DNA from: Microvelia longipes
Taxonomy: Eukaryota > Arthropoda > Insecta > Hemiptera > Veliidae
DNA: 64,000 nucleotides
Assembly: GCA_018340805.1 (NCBI GenBank)
Contig: JACMZG010001870.1
Location: forward strand, 52,809,143 to 52,873,142
Direction: 5' to 3'
Below the pieces are notes generated by a model that was given only the letters and a program-made list of their open reading frames with translations, searched no databases and was not told the origin of the DNA. The number at the start of each line of letters is the position of its first letter. The first letter of the stretch is position 1. Made by a program: the position numbers and the translations under genes. Below, piece after piece: positions 48,716-61,325 of the stretch.

Positions 48716-51700
48716 ATAGACGCCATGGTGGAACACTCTAAAGGTTATAAAAGTACTGAACCATATTTATGAAAGGTTTTTGTTTTTCGGAAAACTTGAT
48801 ACTTTTCGCTTAACATTGTTGTTTTTCAGAAGAATATCAGAGGTTTAGCATCAATTGGAAAATCGACAAGGGACGGGTGGACTCAGGTGGCATCTTACTA
48901 GTACCTAGGTATTACCATATTCATAGGTAAATTTGCACTATTACTGTGGTAAAAGCGAGTAAAAAGTAAGAAATAAGATTACCTGCATGTGTCACTTGAT
49001 GAAAAATAGTATTTCGATTCTTATTAAATTTAATGTTGCGAATGCACAGGAGTTATATATAGAAGAGGGTCATACCCTATTCCTCAATAGCATCGCGAGG
49101 CTTGAACGCTTTAGAGGGCACTCGGGTTTGTTTTAATCGTTATTGTAATTCTTCAAATTTGTTTAGGTGTATAATAATATCGCTTGTTATTTTGTTGGTT
49201 TGTTTGTTACTGTAACGTGCTTTTATATAAGATGCTTCGCTAATTCATTCAATTTTTATATTATTTCAGGCTTACTTTTTGGGTGTCTAAAAATTTATTT
49301 TGGGCGTGCTTTTCGTAACAATATCTCTTGCAGATTGGTCATAAGTATCGGTATTTGTAACTTGTTCTGTACTTGACAATAAAGATTTTATATAATCAGC
49401 CCTTTTCCATTAGGAACTCATTTATTTTTTCACACGGTTTGGTAGATGGAACCATGTCGTGGTCAAAATGAAGAGTTATTTAGTTGGATATTACTTGGAA
49501 CTATTCAAGGGATTATCTTAAGGCCGTTTAAAAAATTATTGTTTTTTTTACGGGGAGCACGCAGTTGGGCAAACGGTCAAGGGTCAACCCTCATATCAAA
49601 CACAAATGTTTAAATTTTAAAGTTATTTAATTTCTCTCTGTGTTTTTACAAAACTAAAAGGTGCAGCTCCCAACATTGACTCTAAATCTTGGTAATAGCT
49701 TCTTAATTAGTAATATAATGAAACTTATTTCTTGATGAGTGTAGTTGGTAGGGATCGTATTTTAATTATCGCTCTATTATAAGGAACCGTTTGTATGAGT
49801 TAAGTAAGCAATTTTATATCGCATAAAATGTCTGTTCATTGTAAATACATTCCATTAATTTAATGTATTGTATTTTTATTACTTTTTATTTTAATATTGC
49901 TAAGTTACGATCTTCGGAATAAAGATTTCTTTATTTATAATTATTTATGGTTAATTGTGGGTATTGTTAATTATAAGCAAAAATTTAATTATTTTTATGA
50001 ATACTAGATTCATAAATTTTTTAAAAAATATTGCCTTAAAAACATTAATTACATAGCAAGTGAGAGATATTTTATATTCATTGCATTAACCTAAAGTTGC
50101 GCAAAGCTGGTCGTCTAACATTGAATTTTTAGGTGATAAATAAGAGGTTAACCTAAATGAAATATGTATAAGTGAAAGTAGTTCATCATATTATATAGAG
50201 GTACTTGGCAGTGTATCTGAAATTAGAGGAGGTTTTGATATTGGACAAGGCGTGAAGGAGGTTACGATGATAAGGATTAAGTAGGATGTTACCCGCACGA
50301 CAGCAGCATGCAGCGGAAGTACCATATACAAATAAACGGACAATTCAGACAATTCTTAGTGTGCTGCTGCCATGACGTCGTAGGTTTTACTTTCAATAAT
50401 CATGGAGTGGTTGTGTATTAAGAGCCCGTCAACACTCTTGTTGGCTGGCTCAGTTAAAAAGCTCCTGTTGGTGTGGTTTTGATGTTTGTAAATAAGATAG
50501 AGAAGACGTTACTGTACCTGAGTTTACCATACCTTACAGGTGTTTGTTGTGATGGCTTTTAACCATTACAAAAAATTAATTGAATAATTTCTTCCAGCAT
50601 GTAGAGCTGGGATATATCACAATCTACTAAATTCAATTTAAACTATGATTACTAAAATAACTTGTGGGAATCCTGGGTATTTCCCCAGTGACCAAACTTA
50701 CTTCTCTATTGTTTTTCAAATTAATTAATATAATAAATTAAAGAATTCACATGGTTTTCGCAGGGTATAACGGGATCTTAAAAGCGAATAATGTGACATG
50801 GGCCTTGAAGTCGTGACCAGAGATCCAAACGATAGTGTTTCTAAAGATTGTATGTTTGACGGACTATTGTATTAATGTCTGTGACGTTATCGATCGAGTA
50901 TTTTTACGTTTGACAATATTTTCATCGGCGTGTACAAGCTACGGCCAAGTTGGGACTTACATTCGTCACCCCATTTGCCTAAAAACTCTAAAATAAGTTT
51001 TAGTTCATTTAAGTTTGTATCTAATACTTAGGAAGATACTGAAATTACTTATTAAACCTTTAACTTTTCCCACAATGCATACTATGTGATATTTGTATTC
51101 AGTAGTAGTGTTATTTTAAATTATTAAATATGATTTACTGTAACCAATATAATTAATAGTATAATTATTTATATACTTAAGTAATATATTTGGGCGCTTA
51201 AGAGAAACATGAAAATTTAGATCTTTATATTTACCTTTGAAATGGTTTATCTTTATATTTAAAATTTAATGTTTTTTAAATAAAGATTAATGTTAATTTT
51301 TGTCTCTTAGCGCCCAAACACATAATTTACTTATAATAGTAACATAGGACTATAAGTGTATTTATATAACATCTCAATGTATTGTTTTAAAATTACTGAT
51401 TAAAAAGCGTTTTTTAATTTACTAGAATGTGAATGCGGGGCTTGCAAACGGCGAATGGTTTTCTACCTCAACCAGTTCTATTCTGTTGCCTCAAATTTTG
51501 TTTATGGTTATTATAAGCCGCGTAATTTTTTTCGTTATTATTTCAGTAAGTTAGATGAGGCATACGTAAGTTATGCATACTTTCGATACTCTACATTTAA
51601 GAATGTAGAGTATCGAAATGGCGGTTATTTTAATTTCAATATACCACAATTTATTAAACAATATGTAGTTTAAAAATTTTTTTAGTGCTAGTTTAATGTT

Positions 51701-51930
51701 GGCTAGCACATTTTGTTCGTGTTATGCGCTTTAAAGCGGCATTTTTTTGTTTTGTATAGCTTAGAGGAAAGCTCAGCCCCATACTTCTTAGCTTGTTAAC
51801 GACTTCATTCAAGAATATTGATTTGATTAAGGATGACTCATCAGTACTACACTACAAATAGTTTTTACTAAACTATTTGTCACATTTGCGTGTCTTGGAA
51901 GGTCCACAGTAATCGCATTAGCACTACATA
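48716..51930. other. Gene-free stretch
   Basis: No supported gene. A perfect short palindrome (CGATACTCTACATT…AATGTAGAGTATCG) lies at 51584-51617. An inverted pair around TTGGGCGCTAAGAG-like sequence lies at 51190 and 51305. Confidence 0.5.
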
Positions 51931-52771
51931 TTCGCGATTCAAAGTCCGTAGCAGGCGCCACCGTCGCTGATAAGGAAATTGATAACGAAAGGGTTGATCG
52001 TTGTTAAAGTCCTTATGGGTTTTTTGTTTTTCTTGTTTAATGACGATTATTTTCATTAAATTTTTTCGAAGTGCTTTAATTTAATTACTTTTAGGGCTAT
52101 GAACTCAGTTAATCACTATTTCATTTAAAAATAGGGGTTTAATGGGTTGTCACGAGTATTTAAATTTGGAGTGATAAGAGATGAAAATCACAATTGAATG
52201 AAAAACAAATAGTTTATTTATTAATTAATGTTACTTGTAATTAATTTTATTTTGTTCAATCACAGAAAACTTACCATTTAATTGCATTAAATTGTTTCAA
52301 TTAGTTGTTACAGGTATTTAAAATTAACTGATAAGAAAGCTGATTTTCACCGTAATGGTGTTTTAATTTATTAATCATTTTATATTTACTCAATAAATAT
52401 TAAATAACTCAATAAATAATATAACTCATAAATTCACTTATTTGTAAAATGTTGTTTAAATTATTCGTTTAGGTTTTATTATTTTTAGGTTAAATCGGCC
52501 AGTCCAAGTCTGTAGTGATAAGAACCTGATTTTTTATTTAAAATCCTGGAATAAACGAAGTATTTATCTATGATATTTGCAACTTTTTTAGCACCGATAG
52601 TCGTTCTATTAATTTTTACCGCATTTATCACAAATTAACTAACGATAAAGAAATAAAAGAAGAATTTTTATCGACTCTCATGCTAATTCTATGATAAAAA
52701 AAATTTTGATCACCCATTCGCTTTCCCGCCATTGGTATTGCCAACCTTACAACATCTCTTTGAATCGCGAA
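51931..52771. mobile_element. 841-bp TA-target MITE, full-length copy B
   Basis: It has the same terminal repeats as copy A (TTCGCGATTC…GAATCGCGAA) with flanking TA, and shares interior blocks such as AAGTCCGTAGCA and GCCATTGGTATTGCC in the same order. It has no coding capacity. Length differs from copy A by about 90 bp through indels. Confidence 0.85.
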
Positions 52772-52991
52772 TATGTGAAGACAATGCGTGTTGATCACAT
52801 TTATAACGTTTAAATTTTAATTTGTAAAGTTTTCGGCTGGGCCTTGAACCTGTAACTTATTTCACAGTTCAGCACAAATAGAACAGCTAGTGTTGGCTCC
52901 TATGACTATGATATTAAAAGTAACGGAATAAGTTTTCATAATCTTTAGTCAATTTATAGTTCCTCAGTCCAAATAATGGGAACCTTGATAA

Positions 52992-53043
52992 GAAGCAAGG
53001 CCTGATGAGACCCCCGCGAAGCAAGGCCTGATGAGACCCCCGC
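52992..53043 (+). repeat. Perfect 26-bp direct duplication
   Basis: Two adjacent identical units begin GAAGCAAGGCCTGATGAGAC and end CCCCGC. Confidence 0.9.
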
Positions 53044-53518
53044 ATTTCAATTTTATCGGGATTACCTTGAAGGTATGGTGAATTTTTAACTTTCCTCAGC
53101 CTATGACTTTTCGAAGACTTATTTAGTAGTGGAAATTTGAGAGTAATTTCCTCTAAGCTTGTTGTTCAGCAGAGGATATTGCTCATAACATTGATTCCAT
53201 TCTTAGAGAAAGTCTATTGTTAGAGAGGCAATAATGTCTTTTCATTTCCTAGACAAGTGAAAAAGGAGACAGTTTCCAGGTCTAGAGATAAGGCAAGGCA
53301 GAGCAAAGATTTAAAAGATATGAGAGAGGCAACTGTGACAGGATATTGAAAGTTTAATATAACGTGGCGTGGGTAGATTTTACCAGAAGTATCTTTATTT
53401 TGATCCGTCGGACGACAGATTTTAGAGGCAAGGAAACGAGCTGTTCTGCCAAATCGATCCGTTAGAGCGGCTTGACGGATCAGACTAGCGACCCAGCTGG
53501 CTTGTCTGAGTATTTACA

Positions 53519-54690
53519 CCTTAGGTAAAGTAATATAAACCAAGTAGGAAAACTCCTATACTAACCTGTGTAAAAAGTTCAAACATGCGTGATCAGCTGA
53601 TAGCTGACTCAAAAATAAAAAATATCTAAAATTGGATTATCTGCGTATGAGCCTTTTAGGATTTAGATTGTTTTATTTAATTTTATTGGCAACACTAATA
53701 CCATTTGGAGAGTTTTACTCATAGAGATATATACTAGAAGGTACATTAGGGAGATATATATATATATACCTATCTAAATACATTAAAGGCCTGAAACATC
53801 TTTTTGGTGCTCTCAGGGGATCTGTGTAACCTCATTAAAACCTCCAGCAAGAGTGACTTAAGGTTATAATTAATAATTTTTTCTCGGTTTCCTGTACATT
53901 GTTTGTGTTTTTGTAATGTTGTACTGATTATTTGATTATACTTATAAGCGGATGTGGTCAGGTTACTTTATTACCTACTCTTATAGATATATTACCTCTA
54001 GTAATATATCTCTATGGTTTTACTTTGTATAGTATTTTCGTTAATACTTTAATACGTACGCGCTAATTTAACGATTTCGTATTAAATTCTGTTGAAATAA
54101 TTTAATTAAAGAAAAAGAGAAACTATAGTAAAGGTAAATCACATATTTTTATTAAGATTTTGAAGAACATACAGACGACAGTGTATTACCTATAACCTAT
54201 ATGTATGTATTAATTATAACTTAAAATTACGATTGCTTTAATTATATTAAAAAAAAATGAAGTTAAAGTGGTGAAATTACTAATTACAATTAATATTTGA
54301 AGGGAAAAAACAAATATCACTTGCAGAAATGTACTAAGTTAAGTAGTGCACACAAAAGAAATAAGCTGACATTAGCTGCTCCTTTAAGGTAATTTAAACA
54401 AACCTAGTATTTAAAGATTCGCACTTAAACTTCTATTAAATGTGAGAAAACGTCATTCTTACACAAATTATTAATATTTTACAATAAAATGCACAAATAA
54501 ATGCAATAAAAACAAAAATTTTGAGTACCGTAAATAGTTTGTTTACATTAACAAGGGTCAAACAAGATGGCTACACCCATAGGAAAATTTGACCTAACAA
54601 CCTGACGGACAAATTTTGAATTATAGTCCAGGTCTGACAGAAATCGTATTTGTTGCCCTACTTGGTTTATATATTACTTTAACCTTAGGA
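53519..54690. repeat. Inverted repeat pair about 1.1 kb apart
   Basis: CTTAGGTAAAGTAATATAAA and CCAAGTAGG near 53520-53552 recur reversed at about 54645-54690. An inner pair around CATAGAGATATAT lies at 53721 and, reversed, at 54005. Between them, 53800-53865 resembles 56030-56085. No coding sequence; probably a decayed element. Confidence 0.45.
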
Positions 54691-55303
54691 TTTTACTCAG
54701 ATTTATTATGAATCCTGCCTCAGTCGGTGAATTAGGCTCGACGGATTACCCGTACATGTAAACGCACCTAATGCTTCCCCTACTATTGTCAAAAATATGC
54801 AAGCAAAAATATAATGTTTCATAAAAAATGTAAGACAGCCGGTAGTGTTATTTCTTGTATGACCTAATCATTATGAACTAATTTATAACGCACGCTGCGG
54901 ATGTAAAACAATTAAATATCATTTCTTTGTTCTATATCAAGGATCAGCAAACTTTAAAGTCCAATGACTTAATAAAGTGAATAAAGTCCATTGTCAAGTT
55001 GTAAGATATTATGACGTAATGATATGCCAGAATCAGTTCATATGATGCCCTTGACAGTAAGTATGAATGTATAGTAGTTCGATTTGTAATTTAAAGCGAA
55101 TGAACTTCAAACTACTTTGTTCCGTATATCTTGGCACTTCATACACGCAGCCTACATAGGGTGTTTATAATATAAAACGACGGTAAAACTAATCCCTCTA
55201 TACAAATATAACTCTCTCTGCTAATTACCAATTTAAAACTATATTAAATGCTAATTAATATTTGACAGTAATTAATATTGCTGATTAATATTAACATAAT
55301 ATT

Positions 55304-55437
55304 GAATTCAACTCTTCAGTTCAGCATGTACCATTTGATAACAGTCTATTAATATGAAATCTTTATGATAAAATATGGCTTTGAGAAAGTATTTACCGAC
55401 TGCTTAGTTATACATTTTCAAAGAAATATATATATAT

Positions 55438-55495
<58 letters not shown>

Positions 55496-55620
55496 TATAT
55501 TCTTGAAAATGTATAACTAAGCAGTCGATAAATACTTTCTCAAAGCCATATTTTTATCATAAAGATTTCATATTAATAGACTGTTATCAATGGTACATGC
55601 TGAACTGAAGAGTTGAATTC
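55304..55620. mobile_element. 317-bp foldback repeat centred on (TA)n
   Basis: Arms of about 125 bp (55304-55429 and 55499-55620) are near-perfect inverted repeats, outermost GAATTCAACTCTTCAGTTCA, separated by a 70-bp (TA)n tract. They differ at only a few positions. No TSD was found. It has no coding sequence. Confidence 0.8.
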
Positions 55621-56089
55621 TTTGAAAATCAATAAAGAAACAAACATATTATCTAAAATCCATAAAATTTGTATTACGAACAATTTAAATTAATTAACTC
55701 TTTGTCAAATCCTCCATATAGTTACGGTTTTAATATCTCATAATTTCTTTGCTAACATGTTCAGAAGCTGAGTTTGGCAGGAGGCTCAACTCCACTGTTC
55801 ACACGGTATTTTTAACCCATTGTTTAGACTTTACACGACAGTTGCGGGGAGTTGAACCCCCTAGGAGGTTGAACACGATGTTAAACCCCCTGCCAAACTC
55901 CGCGTGTGAACCAAGTAATAGATTACTCAATTCTTAATGTTACAAGTTTTCTTTACCTTTACAAGGCATTTGCCAGTACAGTCAAAGCATAGAAATATGA
56001 TACTAGAGAGGGCATACCTTATGTTCATACATTAGGGGCTCTGTGTAATCTTATTGTAACCTACGCTAAGATTGTGTTAAGGTCCTTCC

Positions 56090-56375
56090 TTTGAAAAATA
56101 CAGACAAAATGAGTTACGAGCAGTGCTTGACAATAGAGTAACTGCTTAGGTTCTAAAGCATGAACCGGAACCTTAAGCAAGAAATGGGTTGTTTAGCACG
56201 GAAACACGCATTCTAAATGAAATTCGCCCGACAGCGGACCACCGCGCCGGAATTATTTATTTAGGAGTTGTAAACTTATATAATGTAAAAAACTAACAAC
56301 CAGGATTGTTGTTAAGCACGGAATCACGCATCCAAAAGAAATTCGCCCGACATGCGGACCACAGCGCCAGAATTT
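56090..56375 (-). repeat. Dispersed repeat, reverse copy plus end duplicate
   Basis: On the - strand it matches 4671-4845 (GGCGCGGTGGTCCGC…). A second end motif (GAATCACGCATCCAAAAG, GACATGCGGACCACAGCGCC) follows at 56300-56370, suggesting two termini side by side. Confidence 0.6.
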
Positions 56376-57039
56376 TCTATAAGTTCCATGTTTCTATTTT
56401 GTTTTGTGTACAGTAAGCAATCTGTTGTATGAGTTCATAATATTGCATTGTTTATAATAATAATAATAATTAAAAGTTCTGAGATTACTTTTTCGAAATC
56501 TCGAAATTCAACCGAGCCTCTGAAGTAATAATATCTTTCAGTAACATATCAAGTATGACAACCAGAGCTGTCAATATTTACATTCTAACTAATGGACACA
56601 AATTTCTTTGTTCCTACATAATTTAGACGTTAGAGATTTTATAACGGGCAAGGTCTTATAAAGTATTTAGTTTTCTTTTAAAACAACATCAAGTATTGTA
56701 TAGATCCGGCTAGCAGAATAATATTCGATCTACTTAGACTAAACATTGCACTGCTATTATTGTAAGGTCAATATTATAACCTACTTACGAAATTATCAAA
56801 AAAAATCCGCAATGATTCATGATTCAACAGAATCCGGGTAGACTGACTGAAGGGCGAAATACTTTTTTTTATTCATCCACTAAATTCTTTATGTCGTTTA
56901 ATTTATTATGAAGGCATTGCTATGAATCAAACACGTTCTAAACAATCCATTATAATAAACACGCTACCTTCTAAGATTTACTTCTCCTTATTTATTCCGT
57001 AGGTACATAGGAAAAGTATTGTAATTGCGAAAAAATCCG

Positions 57040-57350
57040 AAACCGGGATGTCACGAAAATAATTTGTTTTAGGTGTTTTTAAGGCCTCCTAAGTGGTTTT
57101 CACAAAGTTGTCAGCCTGCATGTGTGTGTGTCTATTATCATCGTATCTCCCAGTGTATTTATGCTAGAGAGTTGAAACTTAGAACAAAAATCAACCTTTA
57201 GGTGTAGTTCTGCTATCCGGAAACCGCAAGTCATTAAACCGCAATAATGACTTTAAAAAAACGAACATTTATAAAACGTATAAAATTATTTAATTGATTT
57301 GAGATTTGGCACGCATTTGATTTGCTCAGTCCGACAGAAATAAAGTTCAC
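57040..57350 (-). repeat. Dispersed repeat family, copy 3
   Basis: On the - strand it shows GACAACTTTGTGAAAACCAC and TTAGGAGGCCTTAAAAACAC, matching the 3' block of the copy at 3420-4080. Confidence 0.5.
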
Positions 57351-57994
57351 ACCACGTAACTGAACACACACTGGACACACTGGTAACACTAAACGTGAAT
57401 GGAGTTGAAGCTTGAAAAATTAGTGTTTTTTATTTGTTATTTTTGGACACATCCCTCTACATATAATCCATTATTTATTTAAACTAGCCTATTAATTTCT
57501 ATAATAATTAATAATTCTCTGATAAATTGACTAACTATTGCATAACCATGCCAGGTCCGTAGTCAGGTAGGGGCAGGTAATTTTGGCCCCTTCTGACGAA
57601 GTAGTTTTTACTGAAAGTCCCTATAAATGTGTGAATATTGCCCCCCCTCTTGGATGCCCCCCTCCCTACAAGTTTTGGCTACGAGCCTAGATCATGCAAA
57701 ACATTAAATATTTGTATACATCTAAATAAGCTGGACAAATTCTATAATTGTAAATTAAAGCGGAATTGTGTCATAATATTTTATTATTAAATAATAATCC
57801 GATATATTTAATTATGTTGATGTATTTTCTACATCCGCGTTCTCCAGATGTACTAAGTTAGGTCATGAAACATACGACGCATGATGTCACCGATCTAAAT
57901 AACGACGCCTTACTATTTCATGTTGCTTTTGACATTTCATTTTATTACTTAACTATAAACATAATTTTGAATTTATTTTGTATACATGTATGTT

Positions 57995-58002
57995 ATATAT
58001 TT

Positions 58003-58036
<34 letters not shown>

Positions 58037-58082
58037 ATAATATATATATATATATATGTGTGTGTGTTGTGTGTGTGTGTTA
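57995..58082. repeat. (TA)n then (TG)n compound microsatellite
   Basis: TA repeats with two phase breaks pass directly into GTGTGTG with one TTG interruption. Confidence 0.95.
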
Positions 58083-59340
58083 TTTGATAATTAAATAATT
58101 TTTAATTAAGTTAAGGATAAATTTTATAATTTTATATTTATCCTGAAATATAATACATCAATTTTCATAAATTGATATATTTTTAAATTTATAATGGTCC
58201 GAAGAGGGGTTAAGAGTTATCTGAGTGATTAGGGCGGGGGCAGGTGAGGTGTTTTTACACGAGGAGGAAGATGGGATTGTATCCATCCGTAGTATTTGAA
58301 ATCCTTGTTTTTAATCAAGTAAGAAATATCTGTGGGAAGTAGTGACGTAGCCTGTACCTACCTCGGTACCTTTACTCCCAGTACCTCAATATGGAGAAGT
58401 CAAATATGCAAATTTGATCTTCTTCATTAGTAAAACGGATCTTCAACTGTAGGTTGAACTTAAATATGCAAAATATATTACTTAGCCTTTTAAATCAATC
58501 TTATCATAGATAGTTATCATGGAATTTTTAACATGAGAATTCAAATACGCAAAGAGCAGAGAGCATTGAACAGCTACTAAAACCCATCTTAGGATTGTAA
58601 AGGCGAAAAAGATGAGCAAACAACTAAAGAAGATTTAATAGATACCGAATGCCGTAGGGATATCGTAAAAAAGGTCCTAATAATATAAAAGAATACAGTG
58701 AGACAGGTAACCACTTCTTCCACATCTTCGGTGTCTTTGATGCTAACTATCTTACAGTATTTGAATACTTTTAGCGGCGATACCTAAATCGCTCCGTCTC
58801 TATGTGACAAACTTAAAACTCTTACAAATACTCAACTAATTAAGTTGATGAGTCTAGCGTCTTTCAATTTGTAGTCCCATGCTCAGGGGCTCACTTTTTA
58901 CGCATTTTGTAACTTTCGATTTAGTGTATAACAAATTTGGTGCTACTTAAACGAAAAGGTTGACCGTTATTTTAGGGATTAAAATAAAATTTAAATTTTA
59001 AAGTCAATAGAAAACATTACGATGAAAACAAGTTATGATTACGAACTTGTTGACTCCCTTCATGTAAATAATAAATTTCAATAATAATCGAAAATTATTT
59101 TATAATTGGCAGTAAATACACACACATACATTTATTAGAGGAATAGTATGAAATGTCCTGTTCATTTGAATTAAATCATTACACAAAGACAATTTAAAAG
59201 TTACTTCCAAAATACTCATAGTCAGGAAGATAAATTACATCTTTTAAATGACTTTTAATTGCACAAAAAATTAGTCATTAATTTGATGAAATTAAAGCCT
59301 AAGAAAATTCAACGAAATTTGTAAGGCAGTAATTTACGGA
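58083..59340. other. Gene-free stretch
   Basis: AT-rich; nothing recognised on either strand. Confidence 0.5.
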
Positions 59341-59346
59341 CACCTG

Positions 59347-59357
59347 GGTTCGAGTCC
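59347..59357 (+). promoter_or_regulatory. Isolated Pol III box B-like sequence
   Basis: GGTTCGAGTCC fits GGTTCRANNCC and is followed by CGGATGATGAC. No box A or cloverleaf upstream, so it is probably a SINE or tRNA-derived remnant. Confidence 0.35.
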
Positions 59358-59804
59358 CGGATGATGACAAAGAGTTTTCAAGGTGATGAGATGAAGAATC
59401 AATTGTAGCTCATATGGAAGAACCTTGATACAGGACAATACGTAATGTTCACCTACTTGTTGATCTTTGTTTACAAATTACTGACTCTTGTTGCTCTGTA
59501 GTTCACAAATTACACTTTATTCTATTCAATTTGTCTGATTTAATTATACTCGAGATGTTTATCATGTGTTGTCATCTTTGTTCCGTTGAAGAAGTCAAAT
59601 AAATTACTTATAACACATCGCTTCTTCCAAATGATTTAGTAAATTTTGTTTATCTTAAACAATACATGTCAAGGGTCCACTGATGTATTTTAATTATTCC
59701 CAGAACTGCTCCGTCCCTTTTTGACTTGGAGGCTCAAAATTATGTGCAGAGCTTAGTACATTTCATCAATTGATACTACCAAGTTTTGCAAAACATGAAT
59801 AGTA

Positions 59805-60098
59805 ACACAATATAATTGTGCGAGAGACACCTAGGAAATGTAACAAGCAAAATGCAGTGCTACATCTGGGAACTGTTCCATCATTCGTCATTCGTCATCA
59901 TTGATGGCTCAACATAATGTCATGTCCCACTCTGTTTCGTTACGTCTAACTCATCAGGGCGCCGACAGAACCTAAACTCACTCTGACCTTCAATTAAAAT
60001 GATGATGACGAATGTCAAATAATGGAACAGTTCCCAAATGTAGCATTGCATTTTGCTTGTTACATTTCCTAGGTGTCTCTTACACAAGTATATTGTGT
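59805..60098. mobile_element. 294-bp foldback MITE
   Basis: The ends ACACAATATAATTGTG and its complement run on about 100 bp through GAGACACCTAGGAAATGTAA, GCAAAATGCA and GGGAACTGTTCCAT. The central ~90 bp is unpaired. A diverged one-arm relative lies at 10621-10720. No clean TSD. Confidence 0.75.
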
Positions 60099-60903
60099 CT
60101 TAGTACATTAGTTAAAAAAAACGCTGACTTCAGATTTTTTTTCATCATGCTAACAGACCCCTTTTAGCAAATTTTTTCTTTATAAAACAAATCTATTCTC
60201 ATAGGATTTATTGTATAAGTTTAAATATTAGATATATTTATTTAGGCGTGGAATAAACTTAATACAAAAATCAAGTAAAAAACAATAGAAGATAACGAGA
60301 ATAATTCAGAAAGGATCCATTTTAAGAATTTTTATTGAGATATTTTTCTCTAAGTGGTGTATGCCCTCCGAGTAAAGTTGATGATAGAAGGTTTGATTGG
60401 AGCTTAAAGATTGGAGCTTGAAAAATGGAGCGTTGAAGCATTTGTATGATTTTAGATCATTGTCGACAAGTCAAATGTGTTATTGTCCTATATTTGTCTC
60501 TCTTGTTGTTGGATTGCGCTGCATAGTTTATTGAGAAAATTGGGAAAGTTAATGTGTTATACCGTGCACAAAAAAACAGTCGATCCAAGCCTTTGTAGTG
60601 TTAGGAACTCGCAAAGGTTTCCTAACTCTTAATGAACCCAAGATCAAGAGTGATTAAGTGTTCTTAATACTTGCTTTATCAGAAATTATAAAGCTCGCCT
60701 GCCTTATGATTTAGGACAAGTGAAAGAAAGCGGTACACAAAGGCACGGGTCATTCCAAGTTAATATAGTTCCATTTATAAGGTATAGTATTTATAACTTA
60801 TTGTATAATCATGTTTGATTATTTTCAAAATGAAATTACAAGATTAAATGGCGACTAGATGCATATGAAGACACAAGGAATCATATAAAACTAACCCAAC
60901 TAC

Positions 60904-61200
60904 GTAACTCCCAAAGTAACTGAGGACCTCCTCAGTCTCAGCAGAAAGGACCTTAGAACAGTAACTGGACTACTGACTGGTCACTGTCACCTCCGAAAAC
61001 ATCTCCATACCATTGGTATCTTTAAAGATAACCCAGTGTGTAGGCTTTGTGAATCGGAAACCGAAACTGCATCTCACATACTTCTGAGATGTGAAGCCCT
61101 AGCCTTTCAAAGGTTCACCAACTTTGGTAGCAGCATTCTCACTAAGTTTGACTCTACCAATGAATCACTGGTCAAAAAGATCCTGGACCTAGCCCGGTGA
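60904..61200 (+). pseudogene. ORF2 C-terminal fragment of the 60.9-kb element
   Basis: 99 open codons: LTGHCHLRKHLHTIGIF, then CRLCESETETASHILLRCEA, then KKILDLAR and stop. This is the RNase-H-proximal tail and CCHC-like motif of LINE ORF2 proteins. It has no start, RT or endonuclease. No internal stop, so the insertion is probably young. Confidence 0.85.
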
Positions 61201-61312
61201 AAAGGATTATTCTGACCTGGACCAATTGAGGGGATTGTACAATAGACTTCCAGTCGCAGTGCAAATGGGGTCTATCCTCGACTCCAACCCCAATCTTTAA
61301 TAAAAATAATAA
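60905..61312 (+). mobile_element. 5'-truncated non-LTR retrotransposon with 13-bp TSD
   Basis: TAACCCAACTACG occurs exactly at 60892-60904 and at 61313-61325 and brackets the insertion. Inside is the end of an ORF2 (to TGA at 61198-61200), a 110-bp 3' UTR and an (AAT)n-like tail. Truncated 5' end, tail and TSD are the marks of target-primed reverse transcription. Confidence 0.9.
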
Positions 61313-61325
61313 TAACCCAACTACG

